Assembly: GCF_900157375.1 (NCBI RefSeq)
Contig: NZ_LT721901.1
Location: forward strand, 3,987,685 to 4,051,684
Direction: 5' to 3'
DNA length: 64,000 nucleotides
From: Mycobacterium rhizamassiliense
GTDB lineage: Bacteria > Actinomycetota > Actinomycetes > Mycobacteriales > Mycobacteriaceae
Made by a program: the position numbers and the translations under genes. Below the pieces are notes generated by a model that worked only from the letters and a program-made list of their open reading frames with translations, was not told where the DNA came from and made no database searches. Each line of letters opens with the position of its first letter. The first letter of the stretch is position 1. Shown in pieces: positions 17,579 to 26,403 of this stretch.

Positions 17579-17869
17579 ATGAAACGCTGCATCGTCGGAG
17601 GGCTGGCTGCCCTGCTGATGGCCGGAGGGCAGATCACCTCGGCGCCGCCGGCCAGCGCCGGCTGCGTGTACGGCGGAAACATCATCAGCAAGTGCGACGG
17701 GCCCATTCAGCCCGACGGCACCTGGCAACGGTGTGTGGCGGCCCCGCACTTAATTCCCAACGGTGCCAGTTCCTGGCTGGTGCCCGAGAGGCAGTGCAAT
17801 CAGATGGGGCCCGGCCAGTTCTCGGCAGATCTCGGCTTCGCCGATCCGCCGACGCACATCGACGGCTGA
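17579..17869 (+). CDS. Small secreted CDGP-motif protein
   Basis: A 96-residue exported protein. It has a Sec signal peptide (MKRCIVGGLAALLMAGGQIT, cleavage after PASA-G) and a Cys-rich mature part with CVYGGNIISKCDGP and WQRC. The CDGP motif is shared by a family of small mycobacterial secreted proteins of unknown function. ATG 17579 has a clear GGGAGG RBS about 7 nt upstream. Four cysteines in the mature part suggest disulfides outside the membrane. Confidence 0.75.
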   Translation: MKRCIVGGLAALLMAGGQITSAPPASAGCVYGGNIISKCDGPIQPDGTWQRCVAAPHLIPNGASSWLVPERQCNQMGPGQFSADLGFADPPTHIDG

Positions 17870-17875
17870 AAACCA

Positions 17876-18079
17876 TTAGGCCGCTGGGATTTTCCCTCTC
17901 GGCGGCGGATACACCGACCGGGCGATCGTCGCCGACGTCCAGCCGATGAGCCAGCCGGCGGCGAGCAGTAAGAAGGTGTGCAGGCGGTCGGGGGACCACA
18001 CCGCGACACAGGTCAGAATCGCAGCCCACACGAGTGCGCACGCGATGCTGTAAGAGGTGTACGTCTTTCGCGATGGCAT
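17876..18079 (-). CDS. Small membrane protein, two TM helices
   Basis: A 67-residue protein with two hydrophobic segments (ACALVWAAILTCVAVW, residues 13-28, and LLLAAGWLIGWTSATIA, residues 37-53) and a basic, proline-rich C terminus (YPPPRGKIPAA). I recognise no family. Its reality is supported by a leaderless -10 box (TACGCT) 7 nt upstream of the ATG, divergent from a similar box serving the F420-oxidoreductase gene. It converges on the CDGP gene with 6 bp between stops. Confidence 0.6.
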   Translation of the reverse strand: MPSRKTYTSYSIACALVWAAILTCVAVWSPDRLHTFLLLAAGWLIGWTSATIARSVYPPPRGKIPAA

Positions 18080-18086
18080 ACCAAAA

Positions 18087-18092
18087 AGCGTA
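18087..18092 (-). promoter_or_regulatory. -10 box TACGCT (minus strand), leaderless promoter
   Basis: On the minus strand TACGCT is followed by 7 nt and the ATG at 18079. The identical hexamer at 18133 faces the other way, giving back-to-back promoters. Confidence 0.5.
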
Positions 18093-18132
18093 GGCCGATA
18101 TCCCGCGGACGCCAGCGCCGTTGATCGCTGGC

Positions 18133-18138
18133 TACGCT
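18133..18138 (+). promoter_or_regulatory. -10 box TACGCT, leaderless promoter
   Basis: TACGCT followed by 6 nt and GTG 18145; it selects this start over the in-frame TTG/ATG candidates upstream. Confidence 0.55.
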
Positions 18139-18144
18139 TTAGCC

Positions 18145-18693
18145 GTGTCGCTACGACGGTTCAGCCCCTATCGCGGTCGGCGTCTCCGGTGGGACGAGGC
18201 CATCTTCGAGCGCGCGGCCATGACCCGCGTCGGCTCCACGCTGGGAAAGTATCTGGCGCCACGCTTCGACAAGATCGCGATCCCGCTGACCAAGGGTCGG
18301 TTCAGCACGATGGGGATCGACAAGGTCGGGCTTGTCACGACCACCGGCGCCAAGTCGGGTCAGCCCCGCTCGCAGCCGCTGGCGCTGCTCGACGATGGTG
18401 ACGGGCTGCTCGCGATCGGGTCGAACTACGGCCAGGAGAAGCATCCGGGGTGGAGCGCCAACCTGCTCGCGCATCCCGAATGCACCATCGAGCTCAACGG
18501 CCCGCCGAGGCCGTACCGGGCCGAACTGCTGGAGGGCGACGAGCGCGCCGCGGCCTGGGCGACGGCCAACGACGTCTACGCCGGATACGAGAACTACCGC
18601 AAGAACTGCGCGCATCGGCAGATCCGGATCTTTCGGCTTCGTCCGTCGTCCGGCGACCACGGCATCGCCGAGAACGGGAGTCAGCCGAAATGA
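18145..18693 (+). CDS. Deazaflavin (F420)-dependent nitroreductase-family protein
   Basis: A 182-residue protein of the Ddn/FDOR-A type, a split-barrel fold that uses cofactor F420H2 and is strongly expanded in mycobacteria. The core motif LVTTTGAKSGQPRSQPLAL (residues about 64-82) and the cofactor stretch SNYGQEKHPGWSANLLAHPE are diagnostic. Members reduce quinones or nitroimidazole prodrugs at the membrane; the physiological substrate here is unknown. The basic N terminus (LRRFSPYRGRRLR) may mediate membrane contact. The GTG start is fixed by the leaderless -10 box. Confidence 0.85.
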   Translation: MSLRRFSPYRGRRLRWDEAIFERAAMTRVGSTLGKYLAPRFDKIAIPLTKGRFSTMGIDKVGLVTTTGAKSGQPRSQPLALLDDGDGLLAIGSNYGQEKHPGWSANLLAHPECTIELNGPPRPYRAELLEGDERAAAWATANDVYAGYENYRKNCAHRQIRIFRLRPSSGDHGIAENGSQPK

Positions 18694-18834
18694 CATATCA
18701 CGACGTGAACAGGACTAAGTTGGGGCTCGAGGCGAGTTGGGGATTTAACTTCAGGCACATATCGAGGATGCAGACTCATCGCGACAAATGGAGACGCTTA
18801 CGACTCATATAACGGCTCAGGAATATCTCGAGGC

Positions 18835-19440
18835 ATGCGCTGCCACTGCCGACGCCAGAACGCGTTCACAGTGTTGAGCAAAGGCATTGGATTACTTGTG
18901 GCACTGGGGGTTACGCCCTGGGCAATTGTCAGTTGCCCCGTGGCCTGGGCTGGGCCGGGCGGCAACATTCCTGGCCCGGGCGTGTGCGACTATCCCGGTG
19001 TTGGCGGGAGTAACTTCGAGGCCGGGGCCACGTCGTACTATTGCGATTTCCCTGTTGAAGAGAACAGCACGCACTGGCACTGCGAATATGGTGGATGGAA
19101 CATGGGTGGCCCGGGTGGCAACGCTCCCATCGGTGGATCCATTATGGGCTTCGGGGTAACCATTCCCGCAGGCGATTTCGGGGGTGCCAGCGGTGGTTGT
19201 TCATGGCGCTGGCCGGATAACACGATCGGCCCTGCACCGAACCCACCGGGCGCGTGGAAGAACTATTTGGTGCCCACACCACCGCCGCCCGAACACCGGG
19301 CACACCCGACGGCCCCGGCTCAGCCAGAGTCCGGGCCGCCACCAGTAATGAGTCCTAATCTCGGCGATGAGCCAGAGTCGCCCGCCTACACCAACCCGGC
19401 GTTTCCGAATCCCGGCAAGACTCAGAACCCGCCAAGTTAG
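18835..19440 (+). CDS. Secreted Cys/Gly-rich protein with proline-rich tail
   Basis: A 201-residue exported protein. A signal peptide (hydrophobic GIGLLVALGVTPWAIVS, cleavage near AWA-G) is followed by a Gly-rich domain with CDYPGVGGSNFEAG, CDFPVEENSTHWHCEYGG and GGCSWRWPD, then a proline-rich C-terminal tail from about residue 145. The paired cysteines suggest disulfides. Similar small secreted proteins occur in many mycobacteria, without known function. An alternative GTG start at 18871 would give a tighter signal peptide. Confidence 0.7.
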   Translation: MRCHCRRQNAFTVLSKGIGLLVALGVTPWAIVSCPVAWAGPGGNIPGPGVCDYPGVGGSNFEAGATSYYCDFPVEENSTHWHCEYGGWNMGGPGGNAPIGGSIMGFGVTIPAGDFGGASGGCSWRWPDNTIGPAPNPPGAWKNYLVPTPPPPEHRAHPTAPAQPESGPPPVMSPNLGDEPESPAYTNPAFPNPGKTQNPPS

Positions 19441-19569
19441 CTTGTGCCGCCGCCCCACTGGCGGTAAGCCCGGGCGCTAAGGTCAATGTCGTGCAACGCA
19501 TGCTTGGGCACGCGGTATACGAATGCCGCGACGAGAAGCCGGCGGGTATATCCGCAGCTAGCTAGCACA

Positions 19570-19643
19570 GGGGCGGTAGCTCAGTCGGTCAGAGCCGCGG
19601 ACTCATAATCCGTTGGTCGCGGGTTCGAGCCCCGCCCGCCCCA
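19570..19643 (+). tRNA. tRNA-Met (anticodon CAT)
   Basis: A full cloverleaf of 74 nt is seen. Acceptor GGGGCGG pairs with CCGCCCC, D stem GCTC/GAGC, anticodon stem GCGGA/TCCGT with loop CTCATAA (CAT), and T stem GCGGG/CCCGC with loop TTCGAGC. CCA is not encoded. Elongator Met is favoured; a lysidine-modified tRNA-Ile cannot be excluded from sequence. IS-end-like repeats begin 18 bp downstream. Confidence 0.93.
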
Positions 19644-19660
19644 CTTCAGAGGTGTTTACC

Positions 19661-19750
19661 TCGGTTGATTGTTGACGGATCTATGTCGGGTGATGCCTGA
19701 CAGTGTTTCGGCTGATGTTTGACAGTTACTTCGGTTGACCCTTGACACTC
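19661..19750. repeat. Four degenerate 17-bp repeats, IS481-type end remnant
   Basis: Copies of TCGGnTGATnnTTGACa start at 19661, 19686, 19708 and 19731 (spacing 25, 22 and 23 bp). Multiple direct repeats of this kind are found at the ends of IS481-family elements in mycobacteria, where the transposase binds. No transposase frame follows, so this is a relic next to tRNA-Met. The rest of 19644-19933 holds no convincing gene. Confidence 0.5.
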
Positions 19751-19933
19751 CCGAGATGAGGGAGTCGAGCGTGGCCGGCACTCACTACCACGGACGCGAG
19801 CCTACCGCCGTGTCCAATTCTGCCTCCGACGCCAATGCGGAATCAGTTGAGGCACAACATGACAGAACACTGCGAGTACTACTGGCCCTACGCCGTCTTC
19901 GACTTCGCCGGATTCCTGGTCTGACGGTGCCGG

Positions 19934-20752
19934 TCAAGTCGCGATGAACGCCAGCAGATCGGGGTTGAGGACATCCGCGTGCGTTGTCGGCATGCCGTGA
20001 GGGTAGCCGGCATAGGTCTTCAACGCGCCGTTCTGCAGTAGGTCGACCGCTCGCGGCACCGCGCTGGTGAACGGAACGATCTGATCGTCCTCGCCGTGCA
20101 TCACCAGGACGGGAACGGTGATCGCGCGCAGATCCTCGGTGTAGTCCTGCAGCCAGGAAAACACCGTCTCATAGTGCGCCTGGGCGCTGCCGGACATGCC
20201 CTGTCGCCACCAGTTCGCGATGATTGCCTCGGACGGCTCCACCCCCGCTCGGTTGAATCCGTAGAAAGGACCCTCCGGCACCGCGCGGAAGAACTCCGAT
20301 CTATTTCCCAAGACACCCGCCCGCACCGCGTCGAACCACTCCTGGGGTTGCCCGCCCGGATTGTTCTCGGTCTGCAACATGCTCGGTGTCGGGGAGGACA
20401 CCAATACCGCCTTGGCGACCCGCTCCTGGTGGCGCGCCACATAGCTGGCCACCTCGGCGCCGCCGGTGGAGTGCCCAATGTGGACGGCCTCGTGCAGGTC
20501 GAGCTGCTGGGTCAACGCAGCTAGGTCGGCCACCCAGTGCTGAATGTCGTTGCCGTTCCCAGTCTGGTCGGATCGGCCATGCCCACGCCGGTCGTGAGCG
20601 ATCACCCGATAGCCCTGATGCAGGAAGAACATCATCTGCGCGTCCCAGTCGTCGGCCGTCAGCGGCCAGCCATGGCTGAAAATGATCGGCTGGCCAGAGC
20701 CCCAGTCCTTGTAGAAAATCTCGACACCGTCCGACGTGGTGATGGTAGGCAT
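19934..20752 (-). CDS. Alpha/beta hydrolase, non-haem haloperoxidase type
   Basis: A 272-residue alpha/beta hydrolase. The nucleophile elbow is GHSTGG (Ser95), the acid lies in HGEDDQIVP and the His in GYPHGMPTTH. HGWPLTADDWD and AHDRRGHGRSD are typical of the non-haem chloroperoxidase/perhydrolase and aryl-esterase group. ATG 20752 is chosen because a GAGAGGG ribosome-binding site lies 6 nt upstream; ATG 20758 would be too close to it. Real function could be ester or lactone hydrolysis. Confidence 0.85.
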   Translation of the reverse strand: MPTITTSDGVEIFYKDWGSGQPIIFSHGWPLTADDWDAQMMFFLHQGYRVIAHDRRGHGRSDQTGNGNDIQHWVADLAALTQQLDLHEAVHIGHSTGGAEVASYVARHQERVAKAVLVSSPTPSMLQTENNPGGQPQEWFDAVRAGVLGNRSEFFRAVPEGPFYGFNRAGVEPSEAIIANWWRQGMSGSAQAHYETVFSWLQDYTEDLRAITVPVLVMHGEDDQIVPFTSAVPRAVDLLQNGALKTYAGYPHGMPTTHADVLNPDLLAFIAT

Positions 20753-20937
20753 ACTCATCCCTCTCGCAGTCGCCTTTCGCGGACGCTCGCCGCGATCGAG
20801 TGACAGTCAACCGCAAGCCACAAGTTTTTTCCTGCAAGCTCCCCTCGGAGAGGGATTTTCATTGGCACCGTGGGCGCGCTGCCCGGCAGCAAACATCATG
20901 CTTGCTCGGCTGCAGCACGGGTACTCGTTCGAGCACG

Positions 20938-23487
20938 ATGACAGGAGTGTCTGACCGGTCCACGGACGAACTCGACTCTTGCGTGCGCGTTTACGGGACG
21001 CGGGTCCACAATCTGCGGGGTGTCGACGTCGTAGCGCCGCGCGACGCTCTGGTCGCGTTTACCGGGATCTCCGGATCGGGCAAATCGTCGTTGGCCTTCG
21101 GGACCATCTATGCCGAGGCCCAGCGCCGCTACTTCGAATCGGTCGCCCCATACGCCCGTCGCCTGCTACTGCCAGCCGGCGCGCCAAAGGTAGATGACAT
21201 CACCGGTCTACCGCCCGCCGTCGCGTTGCAGCAGCGCCGCGGTTCGGCGACGTCGCGGTCGACGGTCGGCACCGTCACCACGCTGTCGAACCTGCTCAGG
21301 ATGTTGTTCTCCCGCGCCGGAACCTACCCGCCGGGCGCTACGGAACGACTGGACTCCGACGCGTTCTCCCCGAACACCGCCGTTGGGGCGTGCCCCGAAT
21401 GCCACGGGCTGGGACGGCTTCATCGGGTGACCGAAGAGACGCTGGTACCAGACCCGTCGCTGACCATCCGCGAAGGTGCCGTTGCCGCATGGCCGGGCGC
21501 ATGGCAGGGCCAAAACCTACGCGACATCCTGGTCACCCTGGGGTACGACATCGACAAGCCATGGCGGAAACTTCCTAAGCGCCAGCGTAATTGGATCCTG
21601 TTCACCGATGAGCAGCCAACAGTCGAAATCGATCCGAGCCAGCACCCAGTGCAGGCCGACTATTACTACAACGGAACGTTCTCCAGCGCCGAACGCCACG
21701 TCCGTCACACGCTGGCCAACTCCCACAGCGCGATGATGCGTCGCCGGGTGCTCCAATTCGTCGACAGCGTCGAGTGCCCCGTATGCGATGGTTCCGGGCT
21801 GCGGCCGGAGGCGCTCAAAGTGACGTTTGCCGGGCGCACCATCGCCGACTACGCGGGGATGCCATTGGCCGACCTTGCGGAAACCCTGCGCCCAACGGCT
21901 TCTCGGACCGATTCCGCCGCCGCGTACGAGTCGACAGAATCCGGTGAGCTGACGGAAGTCGCGACAATGATCGCCGCCGACCTGGTCGCACGCCTGCAGG
22001 TACTCATCGATCTCGGGCTCGGGTATCTGACGCTTAGTCGCCGCACTCCGACAGTGTCGCCCGGCGAATTGCAGCGGTTGCGGCTGGCCACCCAACTGCG
22101 CGCCGGGTTGTTCGGCGTGCTTTACGTGCTCGACGAGCCGTCGGCCGGACTGCACCCCGCCGACGCCGAGCCGCTACTCGACGTGCTTGATCGCCTGCGG
22201 CGCGCGGGCAATTCGTTATTTGTGGTCGAGCACGACATGGACGTGGTGCGCCGTGCCGATTGGATCGTCGACGTCGGACCCGGGGCGGGAGAGTTTGGCG
22301 GAAATGTGCTCTACAGCGGGCCAGTGCCAGGTCTCGCCGACGTCGGGGAATCCGTCACTCGCAGATACCTTTTCGACGGGGCCGGCCCGCTGCCCCGTCA
22401 ATCCCGGACGCCTTCTGGGCAGCTGCGGCTGCGCGGGATCTGCTTCCACAATTTGCGAGACCTCGACGTGAACCTGCCACTTGGTATGTACACCGCCGTC
22501 ACCGGGGTGTCCGGATCGGGCAAGTCAACGCTCGTTGTTAAGGTCCTCGGCGATGTCGTGAACAGCCACCTCGGCACGGGACGCGCAGCCGAGCCGGCCG
22601 CATCCGATGACGACGAAACCGACACCGAGATCGCCGATCTCGATCGCGACGCGAGCGTCGGCGTGACGGCAGAAGGTGTCGAGGAGATCAATCGGCTGGT
22701 ATCCGTAGACCAGCGTCCGATCGGACGCACTCCGCGCTCGACACTGGCGACCTACACCGGTTTGTTCGACGCCGTGCGCCACGAATTCGCCGCGACTCCG
22801 AAGGCCCGTCGCCGTGGTTGGACAGCGGGCAGGTTCTCATTCAACGTATCCGAAGGCCGCTGCCCCACCTGTCAGGGTGAGGGGTTCGTCTCGGTCGAAT
22901 TGCTTTTTCTGCCAGGCACATACGGCACCTGCCCGACGTGTCAAGGAGCGCGTTACTCCGACGAGACACTCGAGGTGCGATACCGCGATCGCACGATTGC
23001 CGACGTGCTCGCGATGACCGTCGATGAGGCCTCGGACTTTCTTGCCGACGTAACGAAGGCTGCGCGGAGCCTGAACACGTTGCGTGAGGTCGGATTGGGA
23101 TATCTCCGCCTCGGACAGCCCGCGACCGAGCTGTCAGGTGGCGAGGCGCAGCGGATCAAGCTCTCCTCCGAACTCCAGAGACCCCGCCGTGGACATACCC
23201 TGTACGTCCTCGACGAGCCGACCACGGGGCTACATCCCGCCGACGTGGATCTGCTCGATCGTCAGCTGCACCGCCTAGTCGACGCGGGCAATACCGTGGT
23301 GGTGGCCGAACACGACATGCGGATGGTCGCGGGCGCGGACTGGGTGATCGACCTAGGGCCGGGAGCCGGCAACGACGGTGGTCGGGTCGTTGCGGCCGGC
23401 GCGCCGAATGAGGTTGCACGTGCGAAACACAGCCGAACTGCGCCGTATTTGGCGAAATGGTTTAACCGTCTCGCCAAGGATGCGTAG
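20938..23487 (+). CDS. UvrA-like excinuclease ATPase (UvrA2 class)
   Basis: An 849-residue protein with two ABC ATPase halves of UvrA type. Walker A motifs are GISGSGKSS (about 43) and GVSGSGKST (about 523). The second signature is canonical (LSGGEAQRI, about 732), but the first is VSPGELQRL (about 374). Zinc-finger CxxC pairs CPECHGLG, CPVCDGSG, CPTCQGEG and CPTCQGAR are present. It is shorter than UvrA1 (about 970 aa), as expected of UvrA2, which lacks the full UvrB-binding domain. UvrA2 proteins are linked to resistance to DNA-damaging drugs. No uvrB or uvrC is nearby. Confidence 0.87.
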   Translation: MTGVSDRSTDELDSCVRVYGTRVHNLRGVDVVAPRDALVAFTGISGSGKSSLAFGTIYAEAQRRYFESVAPYARRLLLPAGAPKVDDITGLPPAVALQQRRGSATSRSTVGTVTTLSNLLRMLFSRAGTYPPGATERLDSDAFSPNTAVGACPECHGLGRLHRVTEETLVPDPSLTIREGAVAAWPGAWQGQNLRDILVTLGYDIDKPWRKLPKRQRNWILFTDEQPTVEIDPSQHPVQADYYYNGTFSSAERHVRHTLANSHSAMMRRRVLQFVDSVECPVCDGSGLRPEALKVTFAGRTIADYAGMPLADLAETLRPTASRTDSAAAYESTESGELTEVATMIAADLVARLQVLIDLGLGYLTLSRRTPTVSPGELQRLRLATQLRAGLFGVLYVLDEPSAGLHPADAEPLLDVLDRLRRAGNSLFVVEHDMDVVRRADWIVDVGPGAGEFGGNVLYSGPVPGLADVGESVTRRYLFDGAGPLPRQSRTPSGQLRLRGICFHNLRDLDVNLPLGMYTAVTGVSGSGKSTLVVKVLGDVVNSHLGTGRAAEPAASDDDETDTEIADLDRDASVGVTAEGVEEINRLVSVDQRPIGRTPRSTLATYTGLFDAVRHEFAATPKARRRGWTAGRFSFNVSEGRCPTCQGEGFVSVELLFLPGTYGTCPTCQGARYSDETLEVRYRDRTIADVLAMTVDEASDFLADVTKAARSLNTLREVGLGYLRLGQPATELSGGEAQRIKLSSELQRPRRGHTLYVLDEPTTGLHPADVDLLDRQLHRLVDAGNTVVVAEHDMRMVAGADWVIDLGPGAGNDGGRVVAAGAPNEVARAKHSRTAPYLAKWFNRLAKDA

Positions 23488-23494
23488 TAGATGA

Positions 23495-23967
23495 TGTGTC
23501 GATGGCCACCTCGACGGTGCGTTCGATCCGTTCTCTGCTGAGTTCTTCAATGACCCGTACCCGATCTACCGGCGGCTGCGTGATGAAGCGCCGGTCTATC
23601 GCAGCGAGGATCTCCACTTCTATGCGTTGAGCCGGCACGAAGACGTCGCGGCGGCATTCAAGGATTTCGAGACGTATTCGTCGGCTCGCGGCGTCACGTT
23701 GGACCAGGTCTCGAGCGGCGAGGTCATCAGCGAAACGTTGGTTCAATTCCTGGACCCGCCGGCGCATCGCCGCATGCGTGGCTTGGTCAACAAGGTTTTC
23801 ACTCCGCGAGCCGTCATGTCCTTGGAGCCCATGGTGCGCGCAACGATCGAGCGGTATTTCTCGCGTCTCGATCCCGACTCGTTCGATGTGGTGGCCGACT
23901 TCTCCGCGTATTTCCCCGTCGAGGTGATCGCCACGATGCTCGGCCTGCCAGAAGAGGACCGCCAGGC
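23495..23967 (+). pseudogene. 5' fragment of a cytochrome P450 gene (recent partial duplication)
   Basis: From about 23481 to 23967 the DNA is about 98% identical to 28560-29048, the start of the intact P450 gene. A one-base deletion near the N terminus (GTGCG versus GTGGCG) removes the original start from the frame. Homology stops abruptly after GACCGCCAGGC, leaving about 155 codons of about 401 and no I-helix, ExxR or haem Cys. It follows uvrA2 directly. The 64 bp after the junction contain no recognisable gene. Confidence 0.85.
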
Positions 23968-24031
23968 AGATGAACGTCGGTGCGCAGGTGACCGAAGAGC
24001 TAGGTGCCCCGCCAGATGTCGTGCCGGAAAC

Positions 24032-24955
24032 CTACTCCTTGCGGTCGACAACGAAGCGAACCTGGCAGCATTTGTGAATATTGCCGGGACGGAAGCCCGC
24101 GATTTCTGTGTCCACGATACGGAAGCCGAGGCTATCAAATAGCGAATGCCACTCGCTAATGCGCTTGAACTGGAATCCAAAATTCATATCGACAAGGCCT
24201 TGAGCGACCGAGTTGCCAAAAAAATCAATGAGTATGAGCGTCTGAAATTGTTCACTCGCGGTCAGTTTATTTAATTCGGCTAGCTCGATCTGTCCCGCTG
24301 CGGCTCCAAGTGACGCTGCGGGCACGGCGTAGGTGTCCTCCTCGATAATCAACCGCCGTGCAACACGACGCAAATTGATTAACAGGGGAATCAGATCGGG
24401 TTCATCAACGTGATGGAGGACGGTCTTGACGATCGCACTGTCGAACATGTCGTCCGCATAGGGGACATCAATAGGTGAAGCCATCTGCCGAAACGGCAGA
24501 GCGCCCGCCTCCGGGCCGCGGTAGTCCATGACGTCGGTGGTGTAGCAGTCAAAGCCGGCGCGGGCGATCAGTGCAGCTAAATGACCACGGCCACTGCCGA
24601 AGTCGAGTACTTTGCTGCCTGCAATGGCGCCGGCGAGGTTGTTGAAGTCTTGGATAGGCTTGCGCTGTGACTTATACGTCGAGTAGCCCTCGCTGAACCA
24701 TGATCCGAATCCTTCGGACGTGAAGAATTGCTGATGCACCTCCGTACACACTTGATATAGTTCGCGCCCATCGACGGTTGCCAGCAAATACTTCCACGCA
24801 TTTTCTAAAAGAACGTTTACTTCGTGAATGCGGTCAGGAAAATGAGATTTATAACTTCTCTCAAATAGCGACATTGTGAAGTTCAGAGCCGCTGTTCCAT
24901 GCTGCAAAGTCTCATAAATCAAATCGTATTGAGCTCGTTTGGTGGCTGTTGACAC
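24032..24955 (-). CDS. SAM-dependent class I methyltransferase in low-GC DNA
   Basis: A 307-residue protein with a Rossmann methyltransferase core: motif I KVLDFGSGRGHLAAL (about residues 115-129), YTTDVMDYRG (strand 2), and FDSAIVKTVLHHVDEPD (motif post-I/II). An N-terminal helical region of about 100 residues precedes it. The substrate is unknown. Base composition is far below the neighbours (about 38-55% GC per line against the mid 60s), and codon use is AT-rich, so recent horizontal transfer is likely. GTG 24955 is preferred since AAAGGA lies 6 nt upstream; GTG 24988 is an alternative. Confidence 0.8.
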   Translation of the reverse strand: MSTATKRAQYDLIYETLQHGTAALNFTMSLFERSYKSHFPDRIHEVNVLLENAWKYLLATVDGRELYQVCTEVHQQFFTSEGFGSWFSEGYSTYKSQRKPIQDFNNLAGAIAGSKVLDFGSGRGHLAALIARAGFDCYTTDVMDYRGPEAGALPFRQMASPIDVPYADDMFDSAIVKTVLHHVDEPDLIPLLINLRRVARRLIIEEDTYAVPAASLGAAAGQIELAELNKLTASEQFQTLILIDFFGNSVAQGLVDMNFGFQFKRISEWHSLFDSLGFRIVDTEIAGFRPGNIHKCCQVRFVVDRKE

Positions 24956-25400
24956 CAAGAATCCTTTCGTCGCCCATGCTGAAGACACCTGACGCGGCGT
25001 CGTTGGGTAGCGGCAGGCAGGGGCACTACGCAGTTGATTGAATGCATGATATCAGGACAATGCAAATGGAAGATGTCCGACCAAGTCGCTTCATTTAGTT
25101 CCATTCGCCTGTACAACGGTGCTAAAGCCGGGTAGTAGCAACGCTGTTCACGGTGGCGAAGGGGCGCAACCGATCTCCTTGACGGTGTCTGGACGAGGGG
25201 ACTTGACGTGCGGTTTTCCCCGCAGACGACCCAACCGGTTCGACGTGCTGTCGCCGGCCACCAAACGTCAGGCGCAAACCGAGACCGGCCGCTCCCGCCG
25301 AGAAACCCTGGCGCCGCATGCACGGCGCTGATGTCAAGTGAGGGCCGCGGGAGCCCGTGTTTCGTAGGGCGCATCCTCGATGTGCGGGTCCTACCCCCAC
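24956..25400. other. Intergenic stretch without a supported gene
   Basis: The low-GC character continues to about 25130 and then returns to normal. Open frames here have no family-like sequence and no start signals. It probably holds the promoter of the methyltransferase gene (minus strand). Confidence 0.4.
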
Positions 25401-25406
25401 TACGGT
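25401..25406 (+). promoter_or_regulatory. -10 box TACGGT near the HAD gene
   Basis: TACGGT with 8 nt to ATG 25415, slightly longer than the leaderless spacing seen elsewhere in the window. Confidence 0.4.
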
Positions 25407-25414
25407 TGCAGTCC

Positions 25415-26074
25415 ATGGCGGTGCTGCGCGGCAAGCGGATCTTGTTCGACATCGACGGCACCTTGATCGACTCAACCGCCACAGTCGAACAGTCCTGGCG
25501 TACCTGGGCCAAGGAATACGGCGTCGATTACGAAGAGGTGCTCAAGGTCTGTCATGGCAGGCGGACCGAGGATACTGTCGCGCGATTCGTCGGACCCCAC
25601 GACCTAGTCGCAGCGACGGCTCGGCAACTCGCTCTGCAAGAGTTGGCTGATTTCGATGGAGTCCTGGAGCTACCCGGAGCACGCCGACTGCTTGATGCGC
25701 TGCCTCATAGTCTCTGGGCCGCCGTGACATCCGGGCCACGCTCGTTGATGGCTGCTCGTCTAGCGGCAGCGGGGCTTCCAGCTCCGAAGTTGCTGATCGG
25801 CGCAGAAGATGTATCAAACGGCAAGCCAAACCCCGAGAGCTACCTCAAAGCGGCTGCCGCGTTGGGCGTCGAGGCGCACGAGTGTCTGGTGGTGGAGGAC
25901 GCCCCCGCGGGCGTCGGCGCCGGCCGAGCCGCGGGGGCGCAAGTGCTCGCCGTCACGACTACTCACCGCGCCGCCGAACTTGCGGACGCCGACGTCGTCG
26001 TGACCGATCTATCCTGCGTTAGCGTCAAAGTCAGCGATGGTGATATCGACTTGCTGATCACCGAAAGCGTTTGA
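25415..26074 (+). CDS. HAD-superfamily phosphatase (subfamily IA)
   Basis: A 219-residue HAD hydrolase. Motif I is FDIDGTLIDS (Asp12 nucleophile, Asp14), motif II VTSGPRSLMAARL, motif III Lys in SNGKPNPESYLKAAAALG, and motif IV VVEDAPAGVGAGRAAG. The set matches sugar-phosphatase or beta-phosphoglucomutase-like proteins (GPP/DOG type). The substrate is probably a small phosphosugar. The ATG is placed by the motif I distance and the nearby -10 box; a much longer upstream extension has no family similarity. Confidence 0.85.
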   Translation: MAVLRGKRILFDIDGTLIDSTATVEQSWRTWAKEYGVDYEEVLKVCHGRRTEDTVARFVGPHDLVAATARQLALQELADFDGVLELPGARRLLDALPHSLWAAVTSGPRSLMAARLAAAGLPAPKLLIGAEDVSNGKPNPESYLKAAAALGVEAHECLVVEDAPAGVGAGRAAGAQVLAVTTTHRAAELADADVVVTDLSCVSVKVSDGDIDLLITESV

Positions 26075-26145
26075 CGGCATTCCATTCCGGAAACACAAGG
26101 TCCGTCAATGAGATGCCTGATTACATGGTTTGCAGGGTTCAATTT

Positions 26146-26183
26146 CTGAGGAAGGCACTGACGTCGTTGGCGAACTTACCGTG
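26146..26183 (+). repeat. 38-bp dispersed repeat, copy 1
   Basis: This stretch matches 32605-32642 at 35 of 38 bases. In the same frame both copies encode GTDVVGELTV. It lies in the 329-bp gap (26075-26403) before the desaturase gene, which has no other supported feature. Probably a piece of a decayed coding sequence. Confidence 0.5.
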
Positions 26184-26403
26184 GTGCTGAAAAAGAAATC
26201 CATGTGCCGCTGGCGACGAATACGAGACTCTCCTGGTCACGCCTGTGGCTCTGCTGCAAGCCTAGGCGCGCTCACCTGCGGACCTGTGCATCACGTAAGT
26301 CTGTCGGCCAGACGGAACCACGGAACCGTTAGCCGCGTTAAGCGATCAAGTGGAGTGGTCTCGCGGCGGCGCTGCGGCGATGCCAACACGGGGGGAGGAA
26401 ACC

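Noticed and set aside
19735..19947. 70-codon plus-strand frame after the IS-like repeats
   Set aside because: No transposase or other family pattern, and it overlaps the end of the haloperoxidase gene. Most likely chance within the IS relic.
23970..24077. Small frame beginning MNVGAQVTEELGAPPDV after the P450 fragment
   Set aside because: About 35 codons, overlaps the methyltransferase end and shows no start signal; perhaps a scrap of a lost gene.
24956..25400. Possible genes in the 445-bp gap before the HAD gene
   Set aside because: Frames here look random and show no promoter or RBS apart from the HAD -10 box.
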